64,000 bases of DNA from Lepas anatifera (taxonomy: Eukaryota > Arthropoda > Thecostraca > Lepadidae). A program made the position numbers and the translations under genes. The notes under the pieces were generated by a model. The model was not told the origin of the DNA. It saw only the letters and a program-made list of their open reading frames with translations, and searched no databases. Positions 20,805 through 31,779 of the stretch are shown one piece after another. Every line of letters starts with the position of its first letter. Position 1 is the stretch's first letter. The stretch is taken from assembly GCA_034440635.1 (NCBI GenBank), contig JAOTON010002266.1, positions 186,001 through 250,000 on the forward strand, in the 5' to 3' direction.

Positions 20805-22600
20805 CCAAATTAGCCCAGCATACAAAACTGATGGAAGAGTACTGCAGAAGATCGTGCATGATAACGTCCAACCAAAAAACAAAGGAGATCGACTCAACCT
20901 GATCATATACTACAATGACAAAAAAAGTCCACAACCTGATTATGAAAAATAACATAAACTCCAAACGTGACCACTTGAAAAGCACCAATGCAGTCTACCA
21001 GTTCTCATGCCCACACCAAGATTGTTTTCGATGCTGAAGAAATTAACGAAATGTATCCTGTTTTAACCTAAACTCGGAGTCGATACTACGATGGTGTATT
21101 GCTACTTTTCTCGGCTATATCATGATTTAATTTTCATTCGCGTCAAACACTTGTGGGAGGAGATACAGCAAGATAAAATACGGAATATTTCCTGACTTGG
21201 TCGTCCATCATTATTTAGCAGCTTAATTTTTCGCTTGATTTTTCGCTGCGACTCACGTGATTTTTAGTGCCGCTTGGAAAAAGAAGTATCCGGATCAGAA
21301 ACTGAAAATATTGTCTGCTGCCAAGGTTCGCTAACGATGAAGGCCTTGACCGGCTTATATCATTTCCAGACTAAACTTATAATACAAGATTCAAGATGCA
21401 TACAACTTGAAGGCAAGGTTAATAGAGGAACACAGAAAAAGTGATGTATAACTTGAAGACAACATTCTAAAGGAAAACAGAAATACCCCAGGAGCACACA
21501 TATTGGAACAACTGTAGTTTGAGAGCACCTACACCATTTGCATGTGGAGCGGCCTCTCAGAATATGTATCAACCGAACATTCAACATCATCATCTTTTAA
21601 GACCTGAGAAACGAAAACGAGGAATCACGAAGACAAAAGCGAAGAATGAAAAGAGAGACCAGTCGACAAATAACGAGAATAATTCATCATCACCGTCATC
21701 GTCGCGCCTTGTTTGTTTGTTGTTTTCCATGTTTTTTTTTCACTGGATCCCTTCATCAAGTCCCACTACCTCACTCCATGGGTTGAGCGCGGCGCCTGTG
21801 GCGACCCTCCCCGTGGATAATCCTTGTCCTTCCCCATCAACCATCCTATCCTTATCCTTATCCTACAGTGTGTTTTTGCTTAAGTTTGTCATTTACATGT
21901 CCCTCATCTTCATTACGACCGGCGTCAGAATAGCCACATGGATAGTGGAGATGCTGTGTATGTCAAATATATAAATATATAATCTTCGTAAGTATAGCTA
22001 CATTGGTGCCACAACAACAACATTATCCAGACGCCTCACCATGCATCTTGCAGAAGGAGCTCCCAAGACCCACATGAAGCAAGAACATCGCTACGACCTC
22101 ACCCGAAAAGACCTAACAGAGAATACCACTGTCCTGAAACAGGAACGAAACCGGACAAAACTGTTCATTCATGAAGCAATACTGATAAGAAGCATGCAAC
22201 CGGAGATAAACAAACAGAGCAACCCGAGCATTACATTTCGGTTTTTCTTCTGGCGCTGCATAGAACAAGGGCCTGCCTCATTGTGTCACTATTCCGTGGT
22301 AATAATCGAAAGAAAAAATAATTGACCTTTCAAAGTATTTTACATAGATTTTAAATATGTTGGGAGTGTTTTATAAGTGTTTTAATTGCTTGATAATGGC
22401 AGATGTCGCTTCTGGAACGCGTCGCAACCTTAAATGTATGCTTGAAACATGTCAAAATTCGGCCAATCAATAAATCAACTATCAGATTCACAAAAATGCA
22501 CTCTGCGATCATTGGAGAAACCGAAGAAGCTCGTAAAAACAAGATATGCCATATCTTTTACCAAACATGCATTGGAGAAAATATTTGGCCTATTTATTCG
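20805..22600 (+). mobile_element. Penelope-like element, right arm, second and third segments
   Basis: 20805-21024 matches the minus arm's linker and first Cys pair (KSTNAVYQFSCPHQDC). A 0.96-kb insert follows (21025-21980). 21981-22325 resumes at CTTCGTAAG-TATAGC with YIGATTTTLSRRLTMHL and ends in the same EINKQSNPSI-FRFFFW. Then the 3' untranslated part runs to about 22600 (AACGCGTCGCAACCTTAAATG, GCACTCTGCGATCATTGGAG), matching 14650-14870 in reverse. The arm ends next to a CA/TA/TG microsatellite. Confidence 0.75.
21025..21980. mobile_element. Unidentified 0.96-kb insert in Penelope arm
   Basis: It interrupts the GIY-YIG coding part between CAAGATTG and CTTCGTAAG. About four bases of the original site are lost and no clear target duplication is visible. 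A 151-codon plus-strand frame (21519-21974) has a Lys/Ser-rich start and hydrophobic end but no domain I recognise. It may be a mobile element or a retroposed fragment. Confidence 0.35.
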
Positions 22601-22609
22601 AATACACAG

Positions 22610-22712
<103 letters not shown>

Positions 22713-22740
22713 GTATCTGTAAATTTTGTTAATATCTTAT

Positions 22741-23290
22741 TAGTGCTGCACTGTTCTGCGAGTGCGCAGAAGCAAATATAAACATAAGCTATAAAGGTAT
22801 TTCAGATATTTCAGATGAGGACATGACCAGAGGGAAAGCCAACATGCTTAAATCAATCATGATAGTTTCGTCACCTTTGGTATCTACGAAAGTCACTGCG
22901 CATGCGCATTAAAGGTTGTGATAACTGAGGCTATCTCGGGAGCCAAGTGACCGATTTGGCTGAAACTGTGTAAGTTAGAGCAAGATAGTAGCCGCAAATC
23001 CCATTCCATATCATTATAACAGTGCACTGTCCTGCGCATGCACTGTAGGAATTCTAAAAATAAATAATTTATGGGATGATCTTATATACCAGGGGACGAA
23101 TACAGGGCAACCTAACACGCTTAAGTCAATTATGATAGTATCTTTGCCCTCATTCACTACAAACGTCATAGCGCATGCACACAGGAACTTGCGGCAACTA
23201 AGGCTATCTCGGCAGCAAAGGGGCTGAATTCGCTGAAGATTTGCAAGTATTAGAGGAATATAGTCGGTAAACCTCATAATATGTTTTAGT
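22741..23290 (+). repeat. Tandem duplication, about 280-bp unit, two copies
   Basis: Copy 1 (about 22741-23010) and copy 2 (about 23020-23290) share in order: GTGCACTGT-CTGCG, CATGCTTAAATCAATCATGATAGT, GCGCATGCxCA, ACT-AGGCTATCTCGG-AGC and GCTGAA. A third, very degraded start follows at 23300. Non-coding. Confidence 0.6.
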
Positions 23291-23606
23291 ATATTGCGAT
23301 TCTTCTACATATGCGCTGTCTTCACTTAACAAAAATTTCGGCTATGATATGAACAGAGGACAAACGTGGTGCAGTGTGTAGATATATACTAATTTAGCAA
23401 AACATGGGGTTCTACAGGGGGAGTGAATGGAGTCATTATGGCAACATAAGACTCATGATCCCGACATTGCTTTGTTGTAACTAATTTACGGCTGCAAAGA
23501 CTCGCCGTCAGTCGAACTGTTTTGCTAACTAAATGATGGAGTGAAAGATAGGCCCCCAACTGCAGCGCCTCGATGTTTCTCTGTCATACTGAAAAAAAAC
23601 ATGAGG
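23291..23606. other. Unassigned sequence
   Basis: Nothing recognisable beyond a possible third degraded copy of the preceding 280-bp unit at its left edge. Confidence 0.3.
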
Positions 23607-24094
23607 GGCGCCATCGATGTCCCCGGTGGGTCGAGGGCTAAATCGGCTAAGATAGCAATGAACCGGCCCTCGGCCCGCTCTTTAAAGATACTTTGAGCTT
23701 GTAAGACTTTTACAGACCCACAGAGTCAGACAGTGAATCGACTCGGCTCGTTTTCCTCATGTGTATACATATGTCCTGCGCACCGAATCGCCTATCTCAT
23801 TTTTTAACCTCTTCCATGACCTAAGGTGGACTGGGAAATAATAATTTTGGGGCTTATCGGCGCACCAGCTGCCAGGGTCATATGGTGTCGCCCACTCTGT
23901 CCCTGTTGCAAGGGTTTTTGGTGAGCCAGCTTGCTCCTTGTTCAGGGAAGCCGCCGGGCCTCGAACCCGGGTCGGCTGCGTGGTAGCTAGCTGCGCTGGC
24001 CACTCCACTACCGCACCCCCGGTGGGCTTCGACGAGATCACTGAAAATGATAGGCGTTAAAATTTGGCCGTCGTTGACGAGGCATGTGGTGTTA
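23607..24094 (+). mobile_element. Family K repeat copy 2, filled by a SINE
   Basis: CTAAATCGGCTAAGA (23637) onward matches K1 (13064-13330) on both sides of the SINE at 23836-24022. The left flank GGCGCCATCGATG-CCCCGGTGGG resembles a family D end. Confidence 0.65.
23836..24022 (-). mobile_element. tRNA-derived SINE, type 2 head
   Basis: On the minus strand the head contains TAGTGGAGTGG as a pol III A box and GGTTCGAGGCC (complement of 23957-23967) as an exact GGTTCGANNCC B box. The tail reads CTGGCAGCTGGTGCGCCG, ATAAGCCCC and an AATTATTATT end. It sits inside K2; the target duplication is unclear. As a SINE it depends on a partner LINE for movement. Confidence 0.85.
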
Positions 24095-24595
24095 AGTATA
24101 TGCCTGTCCGGTGTAAAATATTACAGACACTGATTTTAAACTGTTTTCAATCTAAGGGGAAAGTAAACCGGGTAAAGTAAAGACCATTTTAGGGGAAAAC
24201 GTAAGTCTAGCATTAAACAAAGAGCGGTAAGAAAATGATGCAATAGACGGATATTTTCCCAAGATGTCTCGACTCGTTGTCTTTTGAGTAGGATTAGTTG
24301 CTAATTAGTATCACCCTTGGCAGTTTTTTTCTACAATCACGTTTCTTTTAAAAATAATTTTTTTATACTATCATATAATCTTACTTAGAAAGGTGTAAAA
24401 ATGATTAGAAATGCTTAGAAATACTAATCTTAGAAATGCTTTTTAATGATACTTTTTCTGTAAGCGGCTGCTCTTTATGAAAATAATTCAACCTTATATA
24501 AAATTCCAGGGAACGAAGCTCGTCACGGGGGACTTTGAATGAAATATACACCCCGTAGATGATATAGCCAAATTCATATTTCCCTCTCATCCTAA
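24095..24595. other. AT-rich unassigned sequence
   Basis: Low-complexity AT-rich DNA leading into the minisatellite. No gene or repeat end was recognised. Confidence 0.3.
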
Positions 24596-25060
24596 TCAGG
24601 GATTTCGGGCGCACCGACAACGAGGGGGGTGGATTTCGGGCGCACCGACAACGACCGGGGGTGGATTTCGGGCGCACCGACAACGACGGGGGGTGGATTT
24701 CGGGCGCACCGACAACGAGGGGGTGGATTTCGGGCGCACCGACAACGACCGGGGGTGGATTTCGGGCGCACCGACAACGAGGGGGTGGATTTCGGGCGCA
24801 CCGACAACGACCGGGGGTAGATTTCGGGCGCACCGACAACGAGGGGGTGGATTTCGGGCGCACCGACAACGACCGGGGGTGGATTTCGGGCGCACCGACA
24901 ACGACGGGGGGTGGATTTCGGGCGCACCGACAACGAGGGGGGTGGATTTCGGGCGCACCGACAACGAGGGGGCGGATTTCGGGCGCACCGACAACGACGG
25001 GGGTGGAGGGTTCCGGCGGACCAATAACGACCGGGGGAAGGGGTTCGGGCGCACTGACAA
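24596..25060 (+). repeat. Minisatellite, 30-33 bp unit, about 15 copies
   Basis: TTCGGGCGCACCGACAACGA is repeated 13 times almost without change, then twice degenerate. It is separated by a linker that is either short (GGGGGTGGA type) or carries an extra CC or C. Units 4-9 alternate strictly between the two linkers. Five or six overlapping frames stay open through it on both strands only because the repeat lacks stops; they are not taken as genes. Confidence 0.95.
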
Positions 25061-25644
25061 CCAATGCCATGTGACGCCCATTCACATTTCCCGCATCCAA
25101 ATCCAGGTAGTTGCAGGTCGTAGGCGTATCGTGAGCGGAAAGCAGACCCTTCCCGGGACTTCTTGTTCTCCATTGGGTGGTGTCCAGGCTGCACGCGTAG
25201 TGGGGACGAATTCTGACTGAATTCCGCCATGGAAACGTTCACTAGTGAACAGGGCATTTTTTAAGGCATAAATAAGTGGGGCTGGTATTTCTTTTGCTGG
25301 GCACTGCCGCGTCTTCAGCGCATCAAGACCCATTTGGACGGGGCGGGGCAGGGCGTAATAGGACTTTGACGCGTTAGTGTAAAGAGATGTTTCCAATCCT
25401 TGAGTTGCTCTTTATTCTAGAGATTATAGATGCTGCCGCAATATGTTCCAAATGAATGAACTATTTTCTTATTTTCCTTTATGAGTGTGGCAAGGTAAGT
25501 TGTCTAATCAATTTCCATTCCTTAAGTATCGAACACATGTGGCTAACAGCCTAAATCAAGACAAGCTTTTATGTTCATACCTACTATGATGTGTGGCTGT
25601 TGTTGTCCCAATCATCTAGGGAAAGTAGTGCGAAAACCAGTTAA
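25061..25644. other. Unassigned sequence
   Basis: No recognisable gene. Some minus-strand frames continue from the minisatellite into this part and have no domain. Confidence 0.3.
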
Positions 25645-25692
25645 TAATTTTCGGGACTAAACGACGCACCAACTGTCCGGGTCATGCTCAGA
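25641..25692 (-). mobile_element. SINE tail fragment
   Basis: AATAATTTTCGGGACTAAACG-ACGCACCAACTGTCCGGGTCAT parallels the tail of the SINE at 23836. Only about 50 bp are present. Confidence 0.5.
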
Positions 25693-25699
25693 CAGGATG

Positions 25700-26130
25700 G
25701 ATAAGCGCAGGAGTCGATTTTGCGGAAAACTGGGAGAAAATGTATGCATTACCATTCAACATGACAAAATTAACAAAACTTCAGAATCTGCAATATATAA
25801 TTATTCATAGATTTTCCCAACCCGCAAATTTTTGGGCATTAGGAATGTGATACGTGACCCCTTTTGTAGCCACTGTGGCAGCATGGATACAATCCAGCAC
25901 TTTTTCTCAGAATGTTGGGAGATGCAAACGTTTGGAGGATCTGACTCGAAAAATTAATGTTAAGCTGCCCATGTCAATACAATTTGTTGCTAATAATATC
26001 AACATTATTTTTGGCTCACTAGAAACAACGGCTTTCCTTAATCTTATAGTTTTGAGTGCTAAAAATTTATAGTGAATCGGAAGTTCAAAGAAGAAGTAAT
26101 TATTCTTTCTGGCATTTCTCGATAAAACAT
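25700..26130 (+). pseudogene. L1/Tx1-like LINE C-terminal fragment with CCHC zinc knuckle
   Basis: One frame reads FAENWEKMYALPFNMTKLTKLQNL and QYIIIHRF. After a small shift near 25820 the next reads RDPFCSHCGSMDTIQHFFSEC. The first is the helical region and the second the CX2CX7HX4C zinc-binding motif (zf-RVT type) at the C-terminus of L1/Tx1-like LINE ORF2 proteins. Stops and the frameshift make it a relic. The 3' end probably lies near 26130. Confidence 0.7.
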
Positions 26131-26527
26131 TTAAAATGGAAAAACTATTGGTACAGAGAGATCACGAAATAGATACGTTTTAGGAAAGATGGTCTGCTTC
26201 TATTGATGATTGCTGTAATCTTGAAGTATAAAATCTTAATCGAGGTCTCTCTCGGCGAGCCATGCTGGGCAGCCGGTGCAACAAAACGCATGCTTGGTAA
26301 TGAGTCAACATCAGCTTTTAAGAAGATAAGGTAGGGAAGCATGGGGGATGGGGAGAGCGTATCAGCGTGTAGGTACGCTTACTTTTGTCTTCCCACGGTG
26401 TAAACAACGAGTATCAGCCGTCTGATGTGTTTGGGAACCTGATGCTCCTTGTTGAGATATTGCTTTGCAATGGTGTATTGCTTGCTGCAGATAATAAATA
26501 AAAACTATCAGGGTCATATAGCATTGC
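26131..26527. other. Unassigned sequence
   Basis: Possibly 3' part of the preceding LINE fragment; otherwise nothing recognised. Confidence 0.3.
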
Positions 26528-26835
26528 CAGTGGCGGAGCTAGCCGGTCGGTTTGGCGGGGCACGCCAAAGCCGAAAAGCAACAAAAAAAGGTCACCGGCT
26601 GAAAGATGTGCTCACAAGATGTTTATTTTTGATATCCGAGGCCAATGTTTACGCTACAGTTGACTGGTTCTACTTGAAGTTGTGAGTTGAAGCACCAAAA
26701 CCTTGCTGATAAACTAATGACAAGGCCGGGTAAAAGGAAGTTAACAGCTGGTGGGGGCGGGGCAAAACATAATTTTCCCCGAGATTTTCCGCTGGGGGAA
26801 ATTCCTTTTTGGCCCCTGGATCCGCCACTGGGCGT
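26528..26835. mobile_element. Possible hAT-like MITE
   Basis: Ends read CAGTGGCGGAGCTAGCC and GGATCCGCCACTG, giving about 10-12 bp inverted ends starting CAG, as in hAT elements, around 305 bp of non-coding DNA. No convincing 8-bp target duplication is visible, so the call is tentative. Similar ends occur at 35229-35404. Confidence 0.45.
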
Positions 26836-27468
26836 CGCCAACTCTTTCTCTCATCGCAGGGATTCTCGAGAGCTAGTTTGATGGTTCTGACGAAGGGCTG
26901 CGATCGGATATATAATCTCCGTAAGTTTTCAACATCAAAGACTCGATGAGAAAAGCCTATTAACAACTTATCAACTTTACAAAAAAGTTGGATGCATCAA
27001 TCGCAGTATAAATTTCACGTATGCTGCCACCACAATAATAAATAAATAGGCTAACCACTTCACACCGGCACACCAGCAATCAGTCTGACGCGCTTTGACT
27101 ACACCGTGCCCTGCCTAATCCACGAACGAGCTCTGAGCGCTGACAATTGACCGCGTGTAAAATGAAAGCAGCATGCAATCCCACGGTACTGGCTGAGGCG
27201 GGGCTTCTGGTCGGATAGAACACGATGCTTGATTGGTTGTAGGCTATCTTCAGCGTTGTGATTTGTTGATATTGAGGCTGCTTTGCCGGGATTTCCCACA
27301 ACTACGTGCTTTATTTGATCTTTGCACGATGGGGTAGACAGCCGCTAGTAGAAATTGTTGAACACAATTTCAGTGAAATGCCAATTTGGGTGGAGCAATA
27401 GAACAAGCCTTTATTATCGGGTGGTGTTTGGCCTTGTTTTCCTTAGGTGAGTGTGCGTTTGTCCAATT
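26836..27468. other. Unassigned sequence
   Basis: Frames of 65-73 codons on the minus strand at 27080-27301 lack recognisable domains. A CTTAG|GTGAGT donor-like word is near 27446, without a convincing exon before it. Confidence 0.3.
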
Positions 27469-28648
27469 TTAACCTTCGCCCGGGTGGGGGTCTTTTTAGA
27501 CCCTCCTCGGGTTTTTCAGAAGGGATAAAAAAACGGCGCGCAGCGCCGCCAAACCTAGTCTAACTGTTTCTTTATTATTTTTTCATCATTCCTGAAAATT
27601 TAAGCTCAAGGTCATATCAGGTTAGGTCATCAGGCCAGGTGAAGTGACCTCACCTCAAGAAATGCTTAGGACCTCATAACTAAAAGGAGGGTTATTCGAT
27701 CAATTTGAAACTAATACCACATATTGGGCCCACCAGGAGCTACAGCACATGCTCCGGGATTTTTTTATATTGGTGACCTAAAGTCATGTGTAGAGCATGA
27801 CCTCCTCATTAAAAATACATGGGGAAAATCACGAAATAAGCTTTTCTCAGTAAGTATGGATGGAATCAACTTACATCGGTTACGACATGCTCTTAGCCCA
27901 TTTCTGAAGTTGATGCCAAAAATTTTGACTTGTGACCCTTAATAGGTCACCTTAGGTCAAATAAACATTTTTTGGTGGTTTCCTATATAAATTTTGAATA
28001 AACAAACATATAACTTTTATTTTGTCACTTAAGTGTTTGTATAGTCACTGCAAGTCAAATGATATACATCATGACTATACCAGGTCAAGTTGGGCCAGAC
28101 TGTTGACCTGGGTCAGGTCAAATTCTTAAATTTGACATGGCATAGCAATATTAGATATCATTGGATTCGTATTGACGAGAGGATTACAATGGTGCATCAA
28201 CTATGGCTGTATCTTGTTTGGTTTTGAAATTATTAGGGGAAAAGGAAACGCCCTTATGCATGGGTGGCTATGGGGATTCCAAAGAATATGCCCAATATTC
28301 AGTGACCTGTAGCTCCCTAGACTTTGACCTGACCCGAAAATCATTGCCACTGTAATGAAAAGCAACTCAAGTGCTTTCGAATGGTGTTGCTAGCTATCAT
28401 AATTTCTGAAATATATGAGGTTTTCTTAGTACACCTCATATTAGCGATTTTGACCTATTTTAACCTCTGGTGACCTTCATATTGGCCTGACGAAAAATGA
28501 AAGAAGTATTTTCGATAACATTTTTGAATATCTTTTGATTGCCGTTTTGTGCTTTTTCTCGCTCTCTTAGTTTTTGAGATCGTGGGTTGTCTTTTTAGCC
28601 CCCACCAGGACGAAGGTGGCTCGTACCCGCCACCGGGGCAAGGGTTAA
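27469..28648 (+). mobile_element. Family G TTAA element (G2), complete
   Basis: A 1180-bp copy collinear with G1 over its whole length, bounded by TTAA (27469-27472, 28645-28648). Internal order: C-rich inverted end, GGTCATATCAGGTTAGGTCA cluster, GGGCCCACCAGGAGC core, GTGACCTAA, a CAAGTCAAATGATATACATC block, and the right end GGGGCAAGGGTTAA. It appears to sit in or beside an H element stub. Non-coding. Confidence 0.88.
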
Positions 28649-28727
28649 GTCGTCTCCTCTCTCTTTCACTGAGGGGCCAATTTTCGGGCATTTCCGCCGG
28701 CTGGAGGGGGAAATGGCCCCCAGTTAA
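28645..28727 (-). mobile_element. Family H stub
   Basis: Eighty bases between two TTAA words that match 2037-2115 in reverse (GGGGGCCATTT-CCC, GGCGGAAATGCCC, AATTGG-CCC). Confidence 0.5.
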
Positions 28728-29380
28728 CATGTTTAAAAAATGACGTACTGTTGCACAAAAGACAAGATTTGGATTAGCAATATACTAAATAAAGGATATA
28801 CGGCACACTCCATAAATATTTGATTTATGAATTACCTTTCCAGATTTTGTGTACCGTAAATTCTAGCGCTGCTTGACTCTAATGTTCTGATATATTCTTG
28901 GCTCCTTGACATAAGTGTTATCCTGATGGCTCTTTTTTCTTTCGATTTTATTCAAGTGTTTGGTACTGCGATTCCTTCCAGACTTCTTCTCATATGTAGT
29001 TATTGTGGCTGCTTTTCCATTCTAATCTTAGCACTGGGCCATTGCAAGGGCAGAGGCTCGACACCAAAAACGTTGACGCGTCAGAAGCTCTGTAGTAGTC
29101 TGGTTAAACAAGTGGTAACCTTCGGGCAGAGTAGATTCGGTGTTGCTGTCTTTCTGTCCATACCCGTGTGTGCAGCACACATGCGGCTAGGCAGCATCAC
29201 AGATTCGCAACATCATAATAATATTACTTTACAAACGAGCCCTATTGTCTAGGATGTATGTATATTATCATAAACATCAGGATAAGGAGGCTGGGTGACC
29301 CTAGGAGCAAGAAACTCAGGGAGCCAAAGTCCGTCTTAGGACCTTGGTCGTCTAGCGCCAGCAACACGGGCTGCAGAAAG
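28728..29380. other. Unassigned sequence, probably upstream LINE remnant
   Basis: A 108-codon plus-strand frame at 28926-29252 has no recognised motif. It may be part of the degraded LINE whose RNase H end follows. Confidence 0.3.
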
Positions 29381-29690
29381 GACGGGGTCACGCTCTGAAG
29401 ATTGCGATTGGGACACACCCACGCTACGCACACCTATAATTTGCCTAGTCGTGTCCAGAAAGACGGCCTGCGTTCTGGTGATAAGCCAATCGGGAAGCAT
29501 ATCCTGGTGGAATGTCGGGATTTTTAGATAGAGAGAACGCGTTATCTCCGGGAGTCTCCCACACTGGATCCGCTCCTGGGAAGCAACTGTCTGCTGAAAT
29601 CACCAACTTAATGTTCTATCTGGAGAGTATTGGCTTTGATGTCATCTACCCCCTTCGTAGCCGTTTAGTTTTCTAGTATACATCTCTTTG
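29381..29690 (+). pseudogene. I/jockey-type LINE RNase H-like C-terminus
   Basis: From 29402 the frame reads LRLGHTHATHTYNLPSR and later IGKHILVECRDF before a TAG. LRLGHT-x-x-TH-x-Y and H-I-L-V-E-C are the hallmark end of the ORF2 protein in I, R1 and jockey-group LINEs, where a CCHC-type knuckle follows. The two Cys that usually precede the His are lost. Only the last portion is present and it is dead. Confidence 0.65.
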
Positions 29691-30557
29691 CTTGCCTGTG
29701 GGTGCGTGGGGTAAGCCCCAATCACTATTCTACCCCTACCTGCTATTTTACATACCTTTTTGTATCATAGATGGTGACTTAACCGCAGCTTGACAGGATT
29801 TCTGTCCTTTTTACTACTATATTTTCCTTTTTTATTGTTATGGACACAAAATGACCTCAGCAATAGAGGTCATTTTAAGCTGCTAAAGATAACGAAAAAG
29901 AAAGAAAGAGATCATTATGAGCCTTCTCCCCACTGTTTGCGAAAATTCCCCCATTTCAGCCATTCAGGGAAAAAAGCTTGAACGTATAAAACAACCAGAA
30001 TCCGTTGATTTTTGGATACTAAAAGCGAGGTTTTAATGACAGCAGGAGGTGGTAAATTGAAAGTAACCCATTTGACCCTTTTGCTCTATTTTAGTTCCAT
30101 ATTTTGGTCACCAAATTCATGGTTTTCGACTGTGGCCTGGCCAAACATGATGTCGTGATATCAACAGGAAACGGCTGTTGGAACCGCCAGACACTGAATC
30201 AAGTATGACATTCATCTCAACACATAAGCTGCGGCAGTGGAGTCGGACGTTTTTGCCCCTTTAGTGTCAGTATCTAGCAGTTTTAGACTGGAATAGCATG
30301 TGGATAACTATTGCTGAAATCGTTTGCTCTCGGCACCGAGAGCCAAGACGCTAGGCCGCCGTGACGAAGCAGTGGATGAGGGTCGTACCCCAGACCTCCC
30401 AGAAATGATGTTTAGAACTTAAAAGGTAGTCTGAAAAAGTTCTCTTGTTTTTCGAAAAACAACCGTGATTAGATTCAGTTCGTCTTCATCGGGCCTCCCT
30501 TGCAGTGACACTAGACTTGATAGAGGAGCCTGACCCACCCTAAGCACACGATATTTT
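29691..30557. other. Unassigned sequence
   Basis: No repeats or gene recognised. The right edge may hold more of the minus-strand Penelope-like relic. Confidence 0.3.
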
Positions 30558-30827
30558 TTAAAGTACACCGGAAACCTGTGAACAATGCTGCAATGCTGCT
30601 GTTTTATGACTAGTTGGCAAAAAATATACGAACATAGGAGTTCCTTGATTCAATACAATTCTTCTAAGAAAACTCTGCTTCTGCAAAGCCATAAATCGAA
30701 GACCGTGACGATAAACCCGATTCGGATAACCAGCTTGAAAGAAACTCGAGAATGCGTTGACATTTTCCTTTTCGAACTCCCGGTGTGTTGACTCGAATCT
30801 GATGGGTGATTTCCTTACTGCAGTCAT
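30558..30827 (-). pseudogene. Possible Penelope-like RT C-terminal fragment
   Basis: Minus-strand translation includes STHREFEKENVNAFSSFF, AGYPNRVYRHGL and, after about 30 residues, MFVYFLPTSHKTAALQ. The spacing of E, GYP and a later hydrophobic L-P word resembles the end of the Penelope-like thumb region and its linker. No endonuclease was readable downstream on the minus strand. The call is by pattern only; an unrelated frame is possible. Confidence 0.35.
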
Positions 30828-30926
30828 TTTACGCTAGTCTGTAAACCTTCGGGACAGAAACACGTCTAATATTTATAAAAATTGGTACACTTGCACTTGG
30901 TAAGAGACGATCAGAGATAGTCTTAC

Positions 30927-30956
30927 GCATGTCTAGACTATATGGTCTAGACATGC
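30927..30956. repeat. Perfect 12-bp inverted repeat
   Basis: GCATGTCTAGAC and GTCTAGACATGC around a 6-nt loop TATATG. Confidence 0.9.
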
Positions 30957-31379
30957 CTATATAGGCAAGGCCGTCTGCAGTGAATCTAAAGTGTTTCGGG
31001 GCAGTTTCTATTTTAAGGCGTAAATCCTCCACATAAGTTATCAGTCTCATTATTTTTCATCATTTTTTGCATTTTTGATTAATTAATAGGCTTGTGTCTA
31101 AAGATGCGTGTTCAGCTGCTACTCTAGGGGCACAAAATTGCAGATAGGAAAACATTTTGGACTGCCTCTTATTCGCCGAAGCGAGGTTTGACCCGTTTTT
31201 TCGGTCGGCATGCGGCTTAAATAAAAATTCCAGCTGCACACGGCGTGTCTTTTGTCCCTCTGAGCTGACGTAAAAGGAAAGAAGCTAAAAGGTGAGAAAT
31301 CTGCATTCTGCTCAATACCTTTTGTAAGGCATTGTCTGTCAATAACAATCGGCGAGTAACAGGGGCGCAACTTTATGTT
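30957..31379. other. Unassigned sequence
   Basis: Minus-strand frames without recognisable domains; no clear repeats. Confidence 0.3.
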
Positions 31380-31409
31380 TTCGATTGGGGGGGCACCCGG
31401 CTCGAAAGG

Positions 31410-31455
31410 GGGCCCGTACATGATGGGGGGCCCGTACATGATGGGGGGCCCGTAT
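31410..31455 (+). repeat. Short 19-bp tandem repeat
   Basis: GGGGCCCGTACATGATGGG occurs twice in a row and begins a third time before diverging. Confidence 0.85.
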
Positions 31456-31663
31456 TTTTTTAATGAAAATGTGACCGAAAAAACGTATTTTCGACCGTTT
31501 GTGGTCGAAAACTGACTGCAAAGGTTAAATAACAATTTTTAGCGCGCTATTCGTCACTGTTCCTGATTTGCACTAATTAGCCCAAAAAGTAGTCAGAAGA
31601 CCCAATCTTTTAAACGAGCTGCCAAACTATGTAAGGATATTGGACAAGTAGGTGTCTACTTAC

Positions 31664-31779
31664 CGTCTTTGTCGTCCACGTGGATGCTCTCCTCCGGAGG
31701 TACAACGGGATCAGCCCCGGACGACGCAGGAGGGATGGATGCTGGAGGGTCTTTTAGCACACGGGATCCGGCTGATGGC
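31664..31779 (-). CDS. Candidate internal coding exon (116 nt)
   Basis: On the minus strand a long pyrimidine run (CCAATCCTTCTTTTCC...) leads to GGCCAG|, then 116 nt, then G|GTAAGT (complement of 31658-31663). Exactly one frame is open across it: 38 codons that include SRVLKDPPASIPPAS and EESIHVDDKD. The other two frames contain stops. The exon would start in phase 2 and leave in phase 1. Pro/Ser-rich then acidic composition suggests a disordered linker. No neighbouring exon was found and I do not recognise the protein. Confidence 0.4.

Noticed and set aside
24405..25257. Long overlapping frames on both strands (up to 231 codons) through the 31-bp minisatellite
   Set aside because: All frames are translations of the same repeat, which happens to lack stops in several phases. 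No frame is favoured and none has non-repeat coding on its flanks.
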